NCBI RefSeq assembly: GCF_009674765.1
Contig: NZ_WKKF01000002.1
Span: 843,407-907,406, forward strand
DNA length: 64,000 bases
Direction of reading: 5' to 3'
From: Metabacillus idriensis
Lineage (GTDB): Bacteria; Bacillota; Bacilli; Bacillales; Bacillaceae
The notes under the pieces are model-generated. The model made no database searches. It worked only from the letters and a program-made list of their open reading frames with translations, and was not told where the DNA came from. The position numbers and the translations under genes are program-made. This document shows, piece by piece, positions 15,385-23,096 of this stretch. The stretch's first letter is position 1. The number at the start of each line of letters is the position of its first letter.

Positions 15385-15546
15385 GTGACATTTGAGCAAT
15401 TTAAATCAAGATATAAGCTGAAACTTGCTGAAATAGGGCTTACGACCAACGATGAGGAAATGGCAAAAATGTTTGTAGCTGCAACCGTCCTAAGAGATTA
15501 CGATCTTAAACAGATGAAGAAGGACAGGAGAAAAAAACACCATTAA
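15385..15546 (+). CDS. Small basic protein between head genes
   Basis: 53 residues from a GTG start (TFEQFKSRYKLKLAEIGLTT), helical, with a basic tail KKDRRKKHH. AGGAG stands 10 bases upstream. Similar short frames are often found here in SPP1-like and cereus-group prophages. Unknown function. Confidence 0.45.
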   Translation: MTFEQFKSRYKLKLAEIGLTTNDEEMAKMFVAATVLRDYDLKQMKKDRRKKHH

Positions 15547-15660
15547 AGTGCAATAAACGATCAACCACACGTCTTTAAGCAATAGACGCAATAAACAGGC
15601 TTATTTATTTTGCACTTATAGGCAGGCATCTCGTCTGACTATCAGGGCGCAAGGAGGAAC
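15546..15660 (+). other. Structured leader ahead of the scaffold gene
   Basis: AAGTGCAATAAA (15546-15557) can pair with TTTATTTTGCACTT (15604-15617) with two bulged bases, enclosing a second hairpin CGTCT/AGACG near 15570-15587 and an A/T-rich loop. A further 40 bases lead to AAGGAGG before the scaffold ATG. It looks like a folded 5' leader or an RNA processing site that would set higher expression of the scaffold and capsid genes. Confidence 0.4.
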
Positions 15661-15665
15661 ACTCA

Positions 15666-16283
15666 ATGACATTAGAAGAAATCAAAGCATTTCTTGAATC
15701 CAATAAGGACCAAGCAGACGTGAAAGCATATCTAGGAGAACTCTCTGCCGTATCGGCTGATAAGGTGAAAGGTTTCCTGGAAACAGATGAAGGTAAGCGT
15801 GTGATTCAACCGGAGTTAGATCGATATCATTCGAAATCTTTGGATAGCTGGAAAACGAACAATCTGAACAAATTGGTGGACGAGGAAGTTGCTAAGCGTA
15901 ACCCAGCTAAATCCCCGGCCGAATTAGAAGTTGAGAAACTTCGCAAGGAAATCGAAGACGAGCGCAAAGCCCGAAATCGTGAATCTTTGAAGAACAAAGC
16001 ATTGGAGGTTGCTGCTGAGAAGAACTTGCCTAAAGGTGTATTAGATTTCTTCATCGGTGAAGATGAAGAGAAAACACTCGCTAACTTAAGCACGTTTGAA
16101 GCAGAGGTAACTGCAGCTATTCAGGCGGGCGTAGAAGCAAAATTCAAGTCCGGCGGCCGTAATCCTAATGGAGGCAGTGGAGATCCAAAAGGTGATGCAG
16201 GTGCCTTTGGTAAGAAAATTGCTGATACAGTAGCTAGCAAACATACAGGGCTAGAAGATGCCCGTAAATCTTATTTTGAATGA
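15666..16283 (+). CDS. Capsid scaffolding protein (DUF4355-like)
   Basis: 205 residues: a helical N-terminus (LEEIKAFLESNKDQADVKAY), a coiled coil (PAELEVEKLRKEIEDERKAR, residues 83-103) and a C-terminal capsid-binding type tail after a Gly-rich linker (SGGRNPNGGSGDPKG). The coiled-coil design, size and place before the capsid gene match siphophage scaffolds that shape the procapsid and then leave it. AAGGAGG is 7 bases before the ATG. Confidence 0.85.
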   Translation: MTLEEIKAFLESNKDQADVKAYLGELSAVSADKVKGFLETDEGKRVIQPELDRYHSKSLDSWKTNNLNKLVDEEVAKRNPAKSPAELEVEKLRKEIEDERKARNRESLKNKALEVAAEKNLPKGVLDFFIGEDEEKTLANLSTFEAEVTAAIQAGVEAKFKSGGRNPNGGSGDPKGDAGAFGKKIADTVASKHTGLEDARKSYFE

Positions 16284-16297
16284 GGAGGAAACATTGA

Positions 16298-16657
16298 ATG
16301 AGTAAATTTGTAGAAACAACTTATACAAATACAAAAAGCATCGTAAAATTCCCGGATCACTATGTCAATCTGGCGGTGACAGTTTCTGATGCTGGGGTTG
16401 CAGCAAATGCTGACGGCAAAAAGATCGTTCCTGCAGGCACCATTCTAGGTGGTGGATTCCTTGCAAGTGAATCTGTTCTTGCTGTTAAAACTAATGGGGC
16501 AGGGGCAGAAGGTGTACTGTTCAATGACACGGACGTAACCTATGGTCCAGCGCCGGGAGCCGCAATGATTCATGGATTCGTAGATTTAGACAAGCTTCCT
16601 GAAGCACCAGCTGCAGAAGCAGTTACAGCATTAAAACAAATCACATTTGTGAAATAA
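16298..16657 (+). CDS. Head decoration-like structural protein
   Basis: 119 residues, small, beta-rich and Ala/Gly/Val-rich (FPDHYVNLAVTVSDAGVAAN, KIVPAGTILGGGFLA). Its position between scaffold and capsid is where many siphophages encode a head decoration or stabilisation protein (lambda gpD, SPP1 gp12 role). Sequence likeness is weak, so the call rests mainly on place and composition. Confidence 0.6.
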   Translation: MSKFVETTYTNTKSIVKFPDHYVNLAVTVSDAGVAANADGKKIVPAGTILGGGFLASESVLAVKTNGAGAEGVLFNDTDVTYGPAPGAAMIHGFVDLDKLPEAPAAEAVTALKQITFVK

Positions 16658-16673
16658 GAGAGGATGACGATAA

Positions 16674-17717
16674 ATGCCAACAATTTTTGATTTAGTTAAT
16701 GCGCAAAACGTTGCAACGTACTACCAAAGCAACCCATCAAATAACACTCCTTACTTGGGGGCTACACTATTCCCAGCAAAGAAACAGCTGGGTTTAGATC
16801 TAAGCTGGATTAAAGGCGCGAACGGACTTCCGGTTGCGTTAATGCCTTCTGAGTTTGATGCTAAAGCAACAGTTCGTGATCGTATTGGATTCAGCAAAAT
16901 TCAAACGGAAATGCCTTTCTTCCGCGAAGCCAAACGTATTGGTGAAAAAGATCGTCAAGAATTGAATCGTTTGCTAGCGTCTAACCTGGACGGGGCTGTG
17001 GATGCTTTAATCTCTAACATCTATGACGATGCAGCTGATCTTGTAAAAGGTGCCATGGTTCAACCTGAGCGAATGATCATGCAACTGTTATCTACAGGGA
17101 AGATTTCCATTCGTGCAAATCGTATGGACTATGACTATGACTACAAGATGTCTGCTGATCATAAAGAAGAGTTGCTTACAACTGCACGCTGGAGCGACAC
17201 GGCTTCTACACCTATCCAGGATATTCTATCTTGGCAGGATACAGTCGAAGATAATACGGGTGTACGTCCAACTAACGCAATTTTGACTCGTAAAACCTTC
17301 GGATACTTGCTGGCACACGACAGCATCCGTAAAGATATCAATCCTATTGGAGCACAAAACATCATCATGACTGATTCGATGCTCAAACAGTACCTATTAA
17401 ACAAACTTGGCCTTTCAGTTGCTGTTTACAACAAAAAATACCGTGCAGAAGACGGTGCGCTTCATAATTTCTATCCGGATGACTATATCACATTAATTCC
17501 AGATGGTGGTCTTGGTAATACGTACTACGGTACAACTCCGGAAGAGGCTGATCTGATGACAGGTGAAACATCAGCTGATGTAAGCATTGTTAATACAGGG
17601 GTGGCCATTACGACAATCAAAGAGCCACACCCAGTAAACGTACAAACTATCGTTTCTGAAATTGTGCTGCCAAGCTTTGAGAATCTTAACAACATCTTTG
17701 CAGCGAAGGTGAACTAA
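16674..17717 (+). CDS. Major capsid protein (gpE family)
   Basis: 347 residues. Opening MPTIFDLVNAQNVATYYQSN followed by PYLGATLFPAKKQLGLDLSW is the phage major capsid protein E family start, and RPTNAILTRKTFGYLL and PDDYITLIPDGGLGNTYYG are typical later blocks. Adopts the HK97 fold and builds the head shell. It follows the decoration protein by 16 bases with GAGAGGATGAC as ribosome site. Confidence 0.92.
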   Translation: MPTIFDLVNAQNVATYYQSNPSNNTPYLGATLFPAKKQLGLDLSWIKGANGLPVALMPSEFDAKATVRDRIGFSKIQTEMPFFREAKRIGEKDRQELNRLLASNLDGAVDALISNIYDDAADLVKGAMVQPERMIMQLLSTGKISIRANRMDYDYDYKMSADHKEELLTTARWSDTASTPIQDILSWQDTVEDNTGVRPTNAILTRKTFGYLLAHDSIRKDINPIGAQNIIMTDSMLKQYLLNKLGLSVAVYNKKYRAEDGALHNFYPDDYITLIPDGGLGNTYYGTTPEEADLMTGETSADVSIVNTGVAITTIKEPHPVNVQTIVSEIVLPSFENLNNIFAAKVN

Positions 17718-17763
17718 GGGGATTTAGTTCCCCTTAGAAATTAAAAAAAAGGAGGAATATCAC

Positions 17764-18060
17764 ATGGCAAAAATTCAAGTATCTTTCAATCGAAACGTGA
17801 AGATCGGAGAAGATCGATATGCTGCAGGTGAATCTGCAACGGTTTCAAAGAAAGATTATGAAAGTCTTTTAGAATCAGGCGTCATCAATTCAGTAGATAG
17901 TGTGCCGGAAGATGTAGACTTTTTCGGTTTATCACGAGAGGAACTATCGAAGGTGAAAAATGATGATTTAAAAGCTTTTTTAGATATTGAAGGTTTAGCT
18001 TATGAATCTAGCTTCACGAAAGAAGAGTTAATCAATGTGATTGTTGGTGAAGAAGCATGA
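17764..18060 (+). CDS. Small protein with C-terminal HeH/LEM-like domain
   Basis: 98 residues. The N-terminal half is a small beta unit (IQVSFNRNVKIGEDRYAAG), while residues about 60-95 (LSKVKNDDLKAFLDIEGLAY followed by TKEELINVI) form the helix-extension-helix fold seen in HeH/SAP/Rho-N families, which touch DNA or RNA. AAGGAGG precedes the ATG. The next gene overlaps it by 4 bases and carries the same C-terminal domain. Confidence 0.6.
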   Translation: MAKIQVSFNRNVKIGEDRYAAGESATVSKKDYESLLESGVINSVDSVPEDVDFFGLSREELSKVKNDDLKAFLDIEGLAYESSFTKEELINVIVGEEA

Positions 18061-18350
18061 CAAAGTATGTAAAATCATCAGACAGCATTCTCGATATAGT
18101 GGATTCCAAAGGGAAAACTCGCAAGGTTACTCAGCGAGCTTTTGACGTTGTGTACAAAGCGAAAGGCTTTAAAGTGGCTGAAGCCGATCAAGAAGAAACA
18201 AATGTCATTCCGGATTATTTCACACTGTCTGCCGAAGAGTTAAAAGAAATAACGAATGACAAGTTAAAGGCTTTTCTTGATGAAGAAAACATCGAGTATA
18301 AGTCTGACGCTACTAAAAAAGATTTAATTAGCTTAATCATTGGGGAGTAG
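18057..18350 (+). CDS. Second HeH-domain protein, partial paralogue of the preceding gene
   Basis: 97 residues with a different N-terminal half (SSDSILDIVDSKGKTRKVTQ) but the same kind of C-terminal domain: LSAEELKEITNDKLKAFLDE then TKKDLISLI, clearly related to the previous gene's end. The ATGA junction couples the two. Such proteins lie between capsid and connector genes in many Firmicute phages; their role is not established. Confidence 0.6.
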   Translation: MTKYVKSSDSILDIVDSKGKTRKVTQRAFDVVYKAKGFKVAEADQEETNVIPDYFTLSAEELKEITNDKLKAFLDEENIEYKSDATKKDLISLIIGE

Positions 18351-18358
18351 GTGCAAAA

Positions 18359-18703
18359 ATGATTGTGCAATTTGTACCCACACCAGATGACATTGCAGAA
18401 ATTAAAGGGATATTAAATATCCACGATTCTAAACATGATGAATACATCAAAACGATGCTGCCTTTATTATTTGAACACGTAATGATCTACACAAATAATG
18501 ATTTCGGTGGCATTTCCCCTGAGGGGGCAGTAATCATACCAGGCGGCGTTAAGATATATATTGCCAAAGCATTAGAGCACAATTTAAATGCATCTGGCTT
18601 GAAATCTCGTACTATGGGATCTGTTTCCTATTCTTATGATTTAAATTTTCCTGATAGTTTTAAAGGGTACTTGAAACCATACAAAAGATTGAGATTCATA
18701 TGA
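18359..18703 (+). CDS. Head-tail connector (gp15/gp6-like adaptor)
   Basis: 114 residues, helical (PDDIAEIKGILNIHDSKHDE, YIKTMLPLLFEHVMIYTNND), of the small phage head-tail connector family (SPP1 gp15, HK97 gp6 type) that forms a ring below the portal. Position straight after the capsid block and before the head-closure gene supports this. It overlaps the next gene by 4 bases (ATGATG). Confidence 0.8.
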   Translation: MIVQFVPTPDDIAEIKGILNIHDSKHDEYIKTMLPLLFEHVMIYTNNDFGGISPEGAVIIPGGVKIYIAKALEHNLNASGLKSRTMGSVSYSYDLNFPDSFKGYLKPYKRLRFI

Positions 18704-19032
18704 TGCAAGATATATATCCACATTTTGTGACCTTTCAATCGTTGCTGAAGTTATCTGATGGCGCAGGCGGGTACACTCAATCATGGGCTGATGTGATTGT
18801 GGATGTGCCGGCTTTTTGTGATACTCCGTCCAGTAGAGAACTGTTTCAAGCGCAGCAGCTCAATACTCCATTTGATCGTAATCTCTATTATGAATATCGA
18901 ACGGATATCAACGAGAAGATGCGCTGTATCTTTGAAGGTGAGGCTTATGAGTTAATCGCTAAGCCTCAAGATCAAGGCGGTCAGAATGAAGTAATGAAGG
19001 TGCAGCTGAGGTTGATGCAAGATGGCCGGTAA
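18700..19032 (+). CDS. Head closure protein (SPP1 gp16-like)
   Basis: 110 residues, small beta-barrel-like (VTFQSLLKLSDGAGGYTQSW, DVPAFCDTPSSRELFQAQQL), matching the phage head-tail joining family that plugs the connector after packaging. The order connector, closure, gp10-like, tail completion is the standard siphophage neck set. It overlaps the next gene by 11 bases. Confidence 0.8.
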   Translation: MMQDIYPHFVTFQSLLKLSDGAGGYTQSWADVIVDVPAFCDTPSSRELFQAQQLNTPFDRNLYYEYRTDINEKMRCIFEGEAYELIAKPQDQGGQNEVMKVQLRLMQDGR

Positions 19033-19447
19033 TCGGATTACTTTTGGCAATAAATACATGCGCAGAGCTGTAAGGAAATACGCTGAAGATTTCGAAGCAG
19101 AGGTAAAGAAGATTGTTACTGAAACAGCAGCAATCATTCATTCCAATGCAAAGGCTCTTGCTCCTGTGGACGATGGGAACCTCAGAGATTCAATCGAAGT
19201 AGAAATTCTAGAAAATGGTTTAATGGCAATCGTTCGTGTTACAGCTCATTACGCTATATACGTTGAATACGGGACTGGTATTTACGCTTCAAAGGGGAAT
19301 GGGCGACAAACACCATGGACCTATTATTCTGATAAGTTAAATCGTTTCGTTACTACTGAAGGGCAAAGACCCCAAGAGTTCTGGAGTCCTGCCATTGATG
19401 CCGGCGAACGCTATTTCCGAAAAGAAATGAGAAAGTTGGGTAAGTGA
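19022..19447 (+). CDS. HK97 gp10-family tail component
   Basis: 141 residues. Contains AEVKKIVTETAAIIHSNAKA LAPVDDGNLRDSI and YAIYVEYGTG, the core of the HK97 gp10 family, which completes the tail-neck joint. Ends 1 base before the next ATG-bearing segment (start 19449). Confidence 0.85.
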   Translation: MAGNRITFGNKYMRRAVRKYAEDFEAEVKKIVTETAAIIHSNAKALAPVDDGNLRDSIEVEILENGLMAIVRVTAHYAIYVEYGTGIYASKGNGRQTPWTYYSDKLNRFVTTEGQRPQEFWSPAIDAGERYFRKEMRKLGK

Positions 19448-19448
19448 C

Positions 19449-19853
19449 ATGTCGATAAAAACGGCCATGTTTGAATTACAAAAAGGAATATTTACTCGCC
19501 TGTCTGCTGACCCGATTATTTCAGAGAAAGTGACAGGCATTTTTGATGCTGTTGGGGAAAATCAGCCTTTTCCTTATATAACAATAGGCGAGCCCACTAT
19601 GCTCCCATTCACAACCAAACAGAAATTTGGTGAAGAGTTAGCCATCGTGATTCACGTTTGGAGCACCTATGACGGCAAGAAAGAAACCATAGACATAATC
19701 AACCTATGTTTATCTTCTCTTGCAGCAGGGGTAAATCTGAACGGTTTCAGAGTGCGAAAAATTGATGTGGATAATATTCAGGTTTTTGATGATGCAGATC
19801 CACGAATACGGCACGGCGTTTTAAGAATGAAATACACAATTCAAAACAATTAG
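19449..19853 (+). CDS. Tail completion protein (SPP1 gp17/DUF3168-like)
   Basis: 134 residues: QKGIFTRLSADPIISEKVTG, then IFDAVGENQPFPYITIGEP and HVWSTYDGKKETIDIINLCL, the DUF3168 pattern of tail terminator proteins that cap the tail tube for head joining. It sits between the gp10-like and major tail protein genes as in SPP1. Confidence 0.85.
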   Translation: MSIKTAMFELQKGIFTRLSADPIISEKVTGIFDAVGENQPFPYITIGEPTMLPFTTKQKFGEELAIVIHVWSTYDGKKETIDIINLCLSSLAAGVNLNGFRVRKIDVDNIQVFDDADPRIRHGVLRMKYTIQNN

Positions 19854-19865
19854 GGAGTGGAATAC

Positions 19866-20387
19866 ATGCAAAATGGTAAGGATACGATTCTACTTGTCCA
19901 ATCCACAGATGCTGCATTGGCAGCTGCAGGATTATTGATTGGGAATCTTACAGAAAATACGTATTCAATTGAAAATGAAATCTTGGATGAATCAACAAAG
20001 TTTGGTCGTATTGTAGGATATGGCCAGAATAGTGAATCATTCGAGTTTACGGCTTACGGAGAAACTGGTGATCCAGGGCAAAAAGCTGTGTTGGATGCGA
20101 TTAAGAATAAGAAGCAGCTTAAAGTCTGGGAAGTAGACATCAATCTAAACGATGCAGGAAAACATGATGCAGTCTTCGCTTATACAATTGTGGAATCGGT
20201 TGAAAGATCAGCGCCACAAGATGGATTCGTGGAGGTTTCTGCAACGGTTCAGGTAATCGGTGATTCACAAGAAGGTGAAATTAATGCGTTGCCGGCAGAG
20301 TTGATTGAATTTGCAAGATACGGATTTGAAGCTCCAGGAGAATCCACAGGAGAATTCCCTGATCAAACAACGACAGTAACACCGTAA
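19866..20387 (+). CDS. Major tail (tube) protein
   Basis: 173 residues of the TP901-1/SPP1 gp17.1 type: MQNGKDTILLVQSTDAALAA, then NEILDESTKFGRIVGYGQNS ESFEFTAYG and a long beta body, ending in a flexible, Pro/Thr-rich tail (GESTGEFPDQTTTVTP). It polymerises into the tail tube. ATG 19866 is chosen over GTG 19857 because AGGGAG is 7-8 bases away. A terminator follows directly, which may lower expression of the downstream tail genes. Confidence 0.88.
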   Translation: MQNGKDTILLVQSTDAALAAAGLLIGNLTENTYSIENEILDESTKFGRIVGYGQNSESFEFTAYGETGDPGQKAVLDAIKNKKQLKVWEVDINLNDAGKHDAVFAYTIVESVERSAPQDGFVEVSATVQVIGDSQEGEINALPAELIEFARYGFEAPGESTGEFPDQTTTVTP

Positions 20388-20392
20388 TTATG

Positions 20393-20421
20393 GGACGAGT
20401 TCATCTCGTCCTTTTTTATTT
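20393..20421 (+). terminator. Terminator after the major tail protein
   Basis: GGACGAG-ttcat-CTCGTCC followed by TTTTTTATTTT. Strong Rho-independent terminator inside the late operon; partial read-through would give the usual excess of tube protein over tape measure. Confidence 0.9.
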
Positions 20422-20444
20422 TGACTTTTTAGGAGGAACTAATA

Positions 20445-20900
20445 ATGGCTTTTTTAACAATTAATGGCGTAGAGCACGAAGCGAAATTCAATTTCAAGTT
20501 TTCTAAATTAGCTGATGAAAAGTACGGTACTGAGGATGAAAAGGGTAAGAAGTCAAACGGCTTTCATAACGTCTATATGGGTTTGCTTCAAGCCTCTAAC
20601 GAATCTTTAGTGCAGTTTTGGGACTGTGGACTGAACCATCTGAAAGGTAAAGATAAACCATCTTTAGAGGCCATTGAGGATGCAATTGCTGAAAGAATTG
20701 AAGAAGATGGAGATTCAGAGCCAATGCTTAAAGAAGCATACCAGGCTATAGATCAATCGGGTTTTTTCAAACAACAGTCGAAGAAGTTCTGGAAAAACAT
20801 CGAGCTGATGAAATCGACTGGCAAAACAGAAGAAGAGAAGGAACGGAATCAGAAAATCTACGAAATGCTAATCGAGAGCAAAAAAGAACTGGCAGCGTAA
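20445..20900 (+). CDS. Tail assembly chaperone, short form (gpG-like)
   Basis: 151 residues (FLTINGVEHEAKFNFKFSKL ADEKYG...), the TAC type of Gram-positive siphophages, lying between tube protein and tape measure. It coats the tape measure during tail assembly. The frame ends at TAA 20898-20900. Upstream of it, AAAAAAG at 20880-20886 lies in a place suited to a -1 ribosomal shift into the frame that runs to 21235, giving a longer form of 263 residues. AGGAGG stands 8 bases before the ATG. Confidence 0.8.
   Translation: MAFLTINGVEHEAKFNFKFSKLADEKYGTEDEKGKKSNGFHNVYMGLLQASNESLVQFWDCGLNHLKGKDKPSLEAIEDAIAERIEEDGDSEPMLKEAYQAIDQSGFFKQQSKKFWKNIELMKSTGKTEEEKERNQKIYEMLIESKKELAA
20880..20886 (+). other. 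Candidate -1 frameshift site
   Basis: The run AAAAAAG sits 12 bases before the stop of the short chaperone frame. The next frame (one base back) is open without its own start from here to 21235. This is the classic gpG/gpGT arrangement; the heptamer is not perfectly in phase (zero frame reads AGC AAA AAA GAA), so the exact slip position is inferred. Confidence 0.6.
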
Positions 20901-21235
20901 CCGATTATGATCAGCTGGAAGTCGATGCATCACACTTACTCGGTGTATATGACATCGACTTAATTTATTCTTGGACACCACGCCAGTTCAAAAACTTGGT
21001 TAAAGGTGCTCAACTCAAAACTGTGGATGTTTATGAACTTGCCGCTGCTAATGCTTTGTTTACAGCTAAAGCAAGCAACAGTAAGAAACGCTTGAAACTG
21101 AAGGACATATACGATGCAGATAAGGTTCGTAAAAACACGGAAAAATCAAATTCCAAGAAAAACGAAGTGTTATCTCTCGATAGATATAAAAAAGCAAAAG
21201 AAGCTATGAAAAATTATTCACCTAGCATGAATTAG
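20885..21235 (+). CDS. Tail assembly chaperone extension (gpT-like), expressed by -1 shift
   Basis: About 116 codons with no usable start near the beginning: the frame reads RTGSVTDYDQLEVDASHLLG VYDIDLIYSWTPRQF, and only then reaches an internal GTT/ATG-poor stretch. Similar sequences (YSWTPRQFKNLVKGAQLK) form the second half of gpGT-type chaperones. It should be made only as a fusion to the gene at 20445. The tape measure begins 16 bases after its stop. Confidence 0.7.
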   Translation, partial: RTGSVTDYDQLEVDASHLLGVYDIDLIYSWTPRQFKNLVKGAQLKTVDVYELAAANALFTAKASNSKKRLKLKDIYDADKVRKNTEKSNSKKNEVLSLDRYKKAKEAMKNYSPSMN

Positions 21236-21251
21236 GAAGGAGGTGGATGGT

Positions 21252-23096
21252 TTGGCTGAAAACTTTGAGGCGATAATTGGGGCCAATATAAAAGCCTTTC
21301 AACGTGCTATGCGTGAAGTTGACCGTGAAATTCGTGAAACTGCAATGGGTGCCGAAGCTGAAATCACCGCTGATATATCAGAGTTCATGTCTGAGATATC
21401 GGCTGTGGATAGCATGCTTACCGAGCTTGCGGATGAACATAACATCGATATAAGCTCTGATGTAGCAGAAGTCATTTCAGAAATTGAATCGGTGGACGAA
21501 GCTCTAAGTACGTTACCAGAAAATGTTGATATAAATATAGATTCTGAGATTGCAGAAGTTTTGGAGGAAGTTGAAGCAGTTGATCAAGTTATCAGTTCTC
21601 TGCCAAGCGAAGTTCAAATTGATATTGATTCAAACGTAGCCGATGTTATTGCAGAAGCAGAGGCTGTGGATGCAGCACTAAGTTCTCTTCCTGGAGAAGT
21701 GGATATAGACGTTGAAACCGATGTTGCTGGGACAATAGCCGAAATAGCTGCAGTTGGTGCGGCAGCGGCAGCTTTGCCCAATGAGGTAGATATTGATGTT
21801 GATGCAGATGTAGCCGGCGCAATTGCTCAAATTGCTGCATTTGATGCCGCAGTATCAGCTCTTCCAAATAACGTTGAAGTTGATGTTGACGTAGACGAAG
21901 ATACTTTACAAAAGCGTTTCAAGCGAGTGCAATCCAGTATGGATAGATTTGCCACAAGCATACGGACAGTCGGTGAAATTGCACAGTATTCAAGTAGAGG
22001 TCTGCTCTTAATGATTTCTCCTGCGATTGTTCCAGTTATAGCACACTTAATAGGGGTATTAGGAAATCTTGGAGTTATGTTAGGAGTCATTGCAGGGTCT
22101 ACTTTTGCCCTCGTATCAGCTTTTGCGGCAGCGGCAATAGGAATATTAGGGTTTGTGGCGGTCGCGATCCCGTCAATTAAAGCCGTACATGGTGAAGTAG
22201 AAGATATGACAAAGGCGCAGAAGAAGGCATATGAGTCACTCAAGGTGGTCAAGAGTACCTGGAAGGACATACAAGATTCTGTCTCAGATAAGGCAGCATC
22301 AGCTTATGGAAGCGCGTTAAAAGCTGTAGCGGCTATCTTAAAAGGCTTGAAGCCAATGTTTATAGGAGTTGCTGATGCTTTTAACCGATTAATGGAATCA
22401 CTGAATAAATCGGTAGGCAGTCCTCCAGTACAGAAGTTCTTTGATTATCTGAATAAAGAAGCAGGACCTTTAACAGAAACGGTCTTGAAATCCCTTGGAA
22501 ACTTGTTACAAGGATTCTTTAACATGATGACGTCATTTGGTCCGTTAACAAAATCGACAGCACAAGGTTTTTTAGAGATGTCAGAACGTTTTGCTGCTTG
22601 GGCGGATGGTTTAGGCAAAAGCAAGGCCTTCCAGAACTTTGTAACTTATGTCGAAACTAACATGCCCAAAATACGTGCCATCTTCCGTGATGCAATAGCT
22701 GGAATCATCTATACGTTTGCAGCCTTTGGTCCTTCAGCTTCTGAGTGGATGGACAGGCTGAAAGAAATGATGGCAGGTTTCAAAGAATGGTCTAAAGCTT
22801 TAGGCGATAATGCAGAGTTTAAAGGCTTTATAGATTACATCAAAGAGAATGGGCCAAAGGTTGCCGATCTAATAGGAAACATTGTTACTTTCCTTAAAGA
22901 ATTAGGGATTGCATTGGCGCCTATGGGCACCCAGATGCTTGAATCCATTAACGGATTCTTGGCATGGACGTCAGCGATGATGAATGCCCATCCTTGGTTC
23001 GGTAAGTTAGTAGCAGCCACAATTGTCTTAGCCGGAGCTTTCTTCGCGATGCTCCCAATTTTGATTGCTGTAGCAGCATTCTTAGGTCGGCAATGA
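21252..23096 (+). CDS. Tape measure protein, N-terminal part (frame interrupted)
   Basis: 614 codons up to an in-frame TGA at 23094-23096. The first 230 residues contain six to seven copies of a 29-residue beta-alpha repeat (VDINIDSEIAEVLEEVEAVD-like, then SSLPxE), followed by a hydrophobic segment (residues 255-310) and long helical parts. The same frame continues open to 24410, so full length would be about 1,052 residues, close to SPP1 gp18 and right for a long flexible tail. TTG 21252, 9 bases after GGAGG, is preferred over GTG 21243. The tape measure sets tail length and is injected with the DNA. Confidence 0.8.
   Translation: MAENFEAIIGANIKAFQRAMREVDREIRETAMGAEAEITADISEFMSEISAVDSMLTELADEHNIDISSDVAEVISEIESVDEALSTLPENVDINIDSEIAEVLEEVEAVDQVISSLPSEVQIDIDSNVADVIAEAEAVDAALSSLPGEVDIDVETDVAGTIAEIAAVGAAAAALPNEVDIDVDADVAGAIAQIAAFDAAVSALPNNVEVDVDVDEDTLQKRFKRVQSSMDRFATSIRTVGEIAQYSSRGLLLMISPAIVPVIAHLIGVLGNLGVMLGVIAGSTFALVSAFAAAAIGILGFVAVAIPSIKAVHGEVEDMTKAQKKAYESLKVVKSTWKDIQDSVSDKAASAYGSALKAVAAILKGLKPMFIGVADAFNRLMESLNKSVGSPPVQKFFDYLNKEAGPLTETVLKSLGNLLQGFFNMMTSFGPLTKSTAQGFLEMSERFAAWADGLGKSKAFQNFVTYVETNMPKIRAIFRDAIAGIIYTFAAFGPSASEWMDRLKEMMAGFKEWSKALGDNAEFKGFIDYIKENGPKVADLIGNIVTFLKELGIALAPMGTQMLESINGFLAWTSAMMNAHPWFGKLVAATIVLAGAFFAMLPILIAVAAFLGRQ
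23094..23096 (+). other. In-frame TGA inside the tape measure gene
   Basis: Context is GGT CGG CAA TGA ATC ATT GAT. The frame on both sides codes tape measure sequence, without shift. The simplest cause is a Trp TGG to TGA change (LGRQ-W-IIDITKAV) or a base-call error; read-through is a possibility. Confidence 0.85.

Noticed and set aside
21646-21867. Minus-strand Leu/Gln-rich frame opposite the tape measure repeats
   Set aside because: Repeat shadow of the 29-residue repeats of the real gene.
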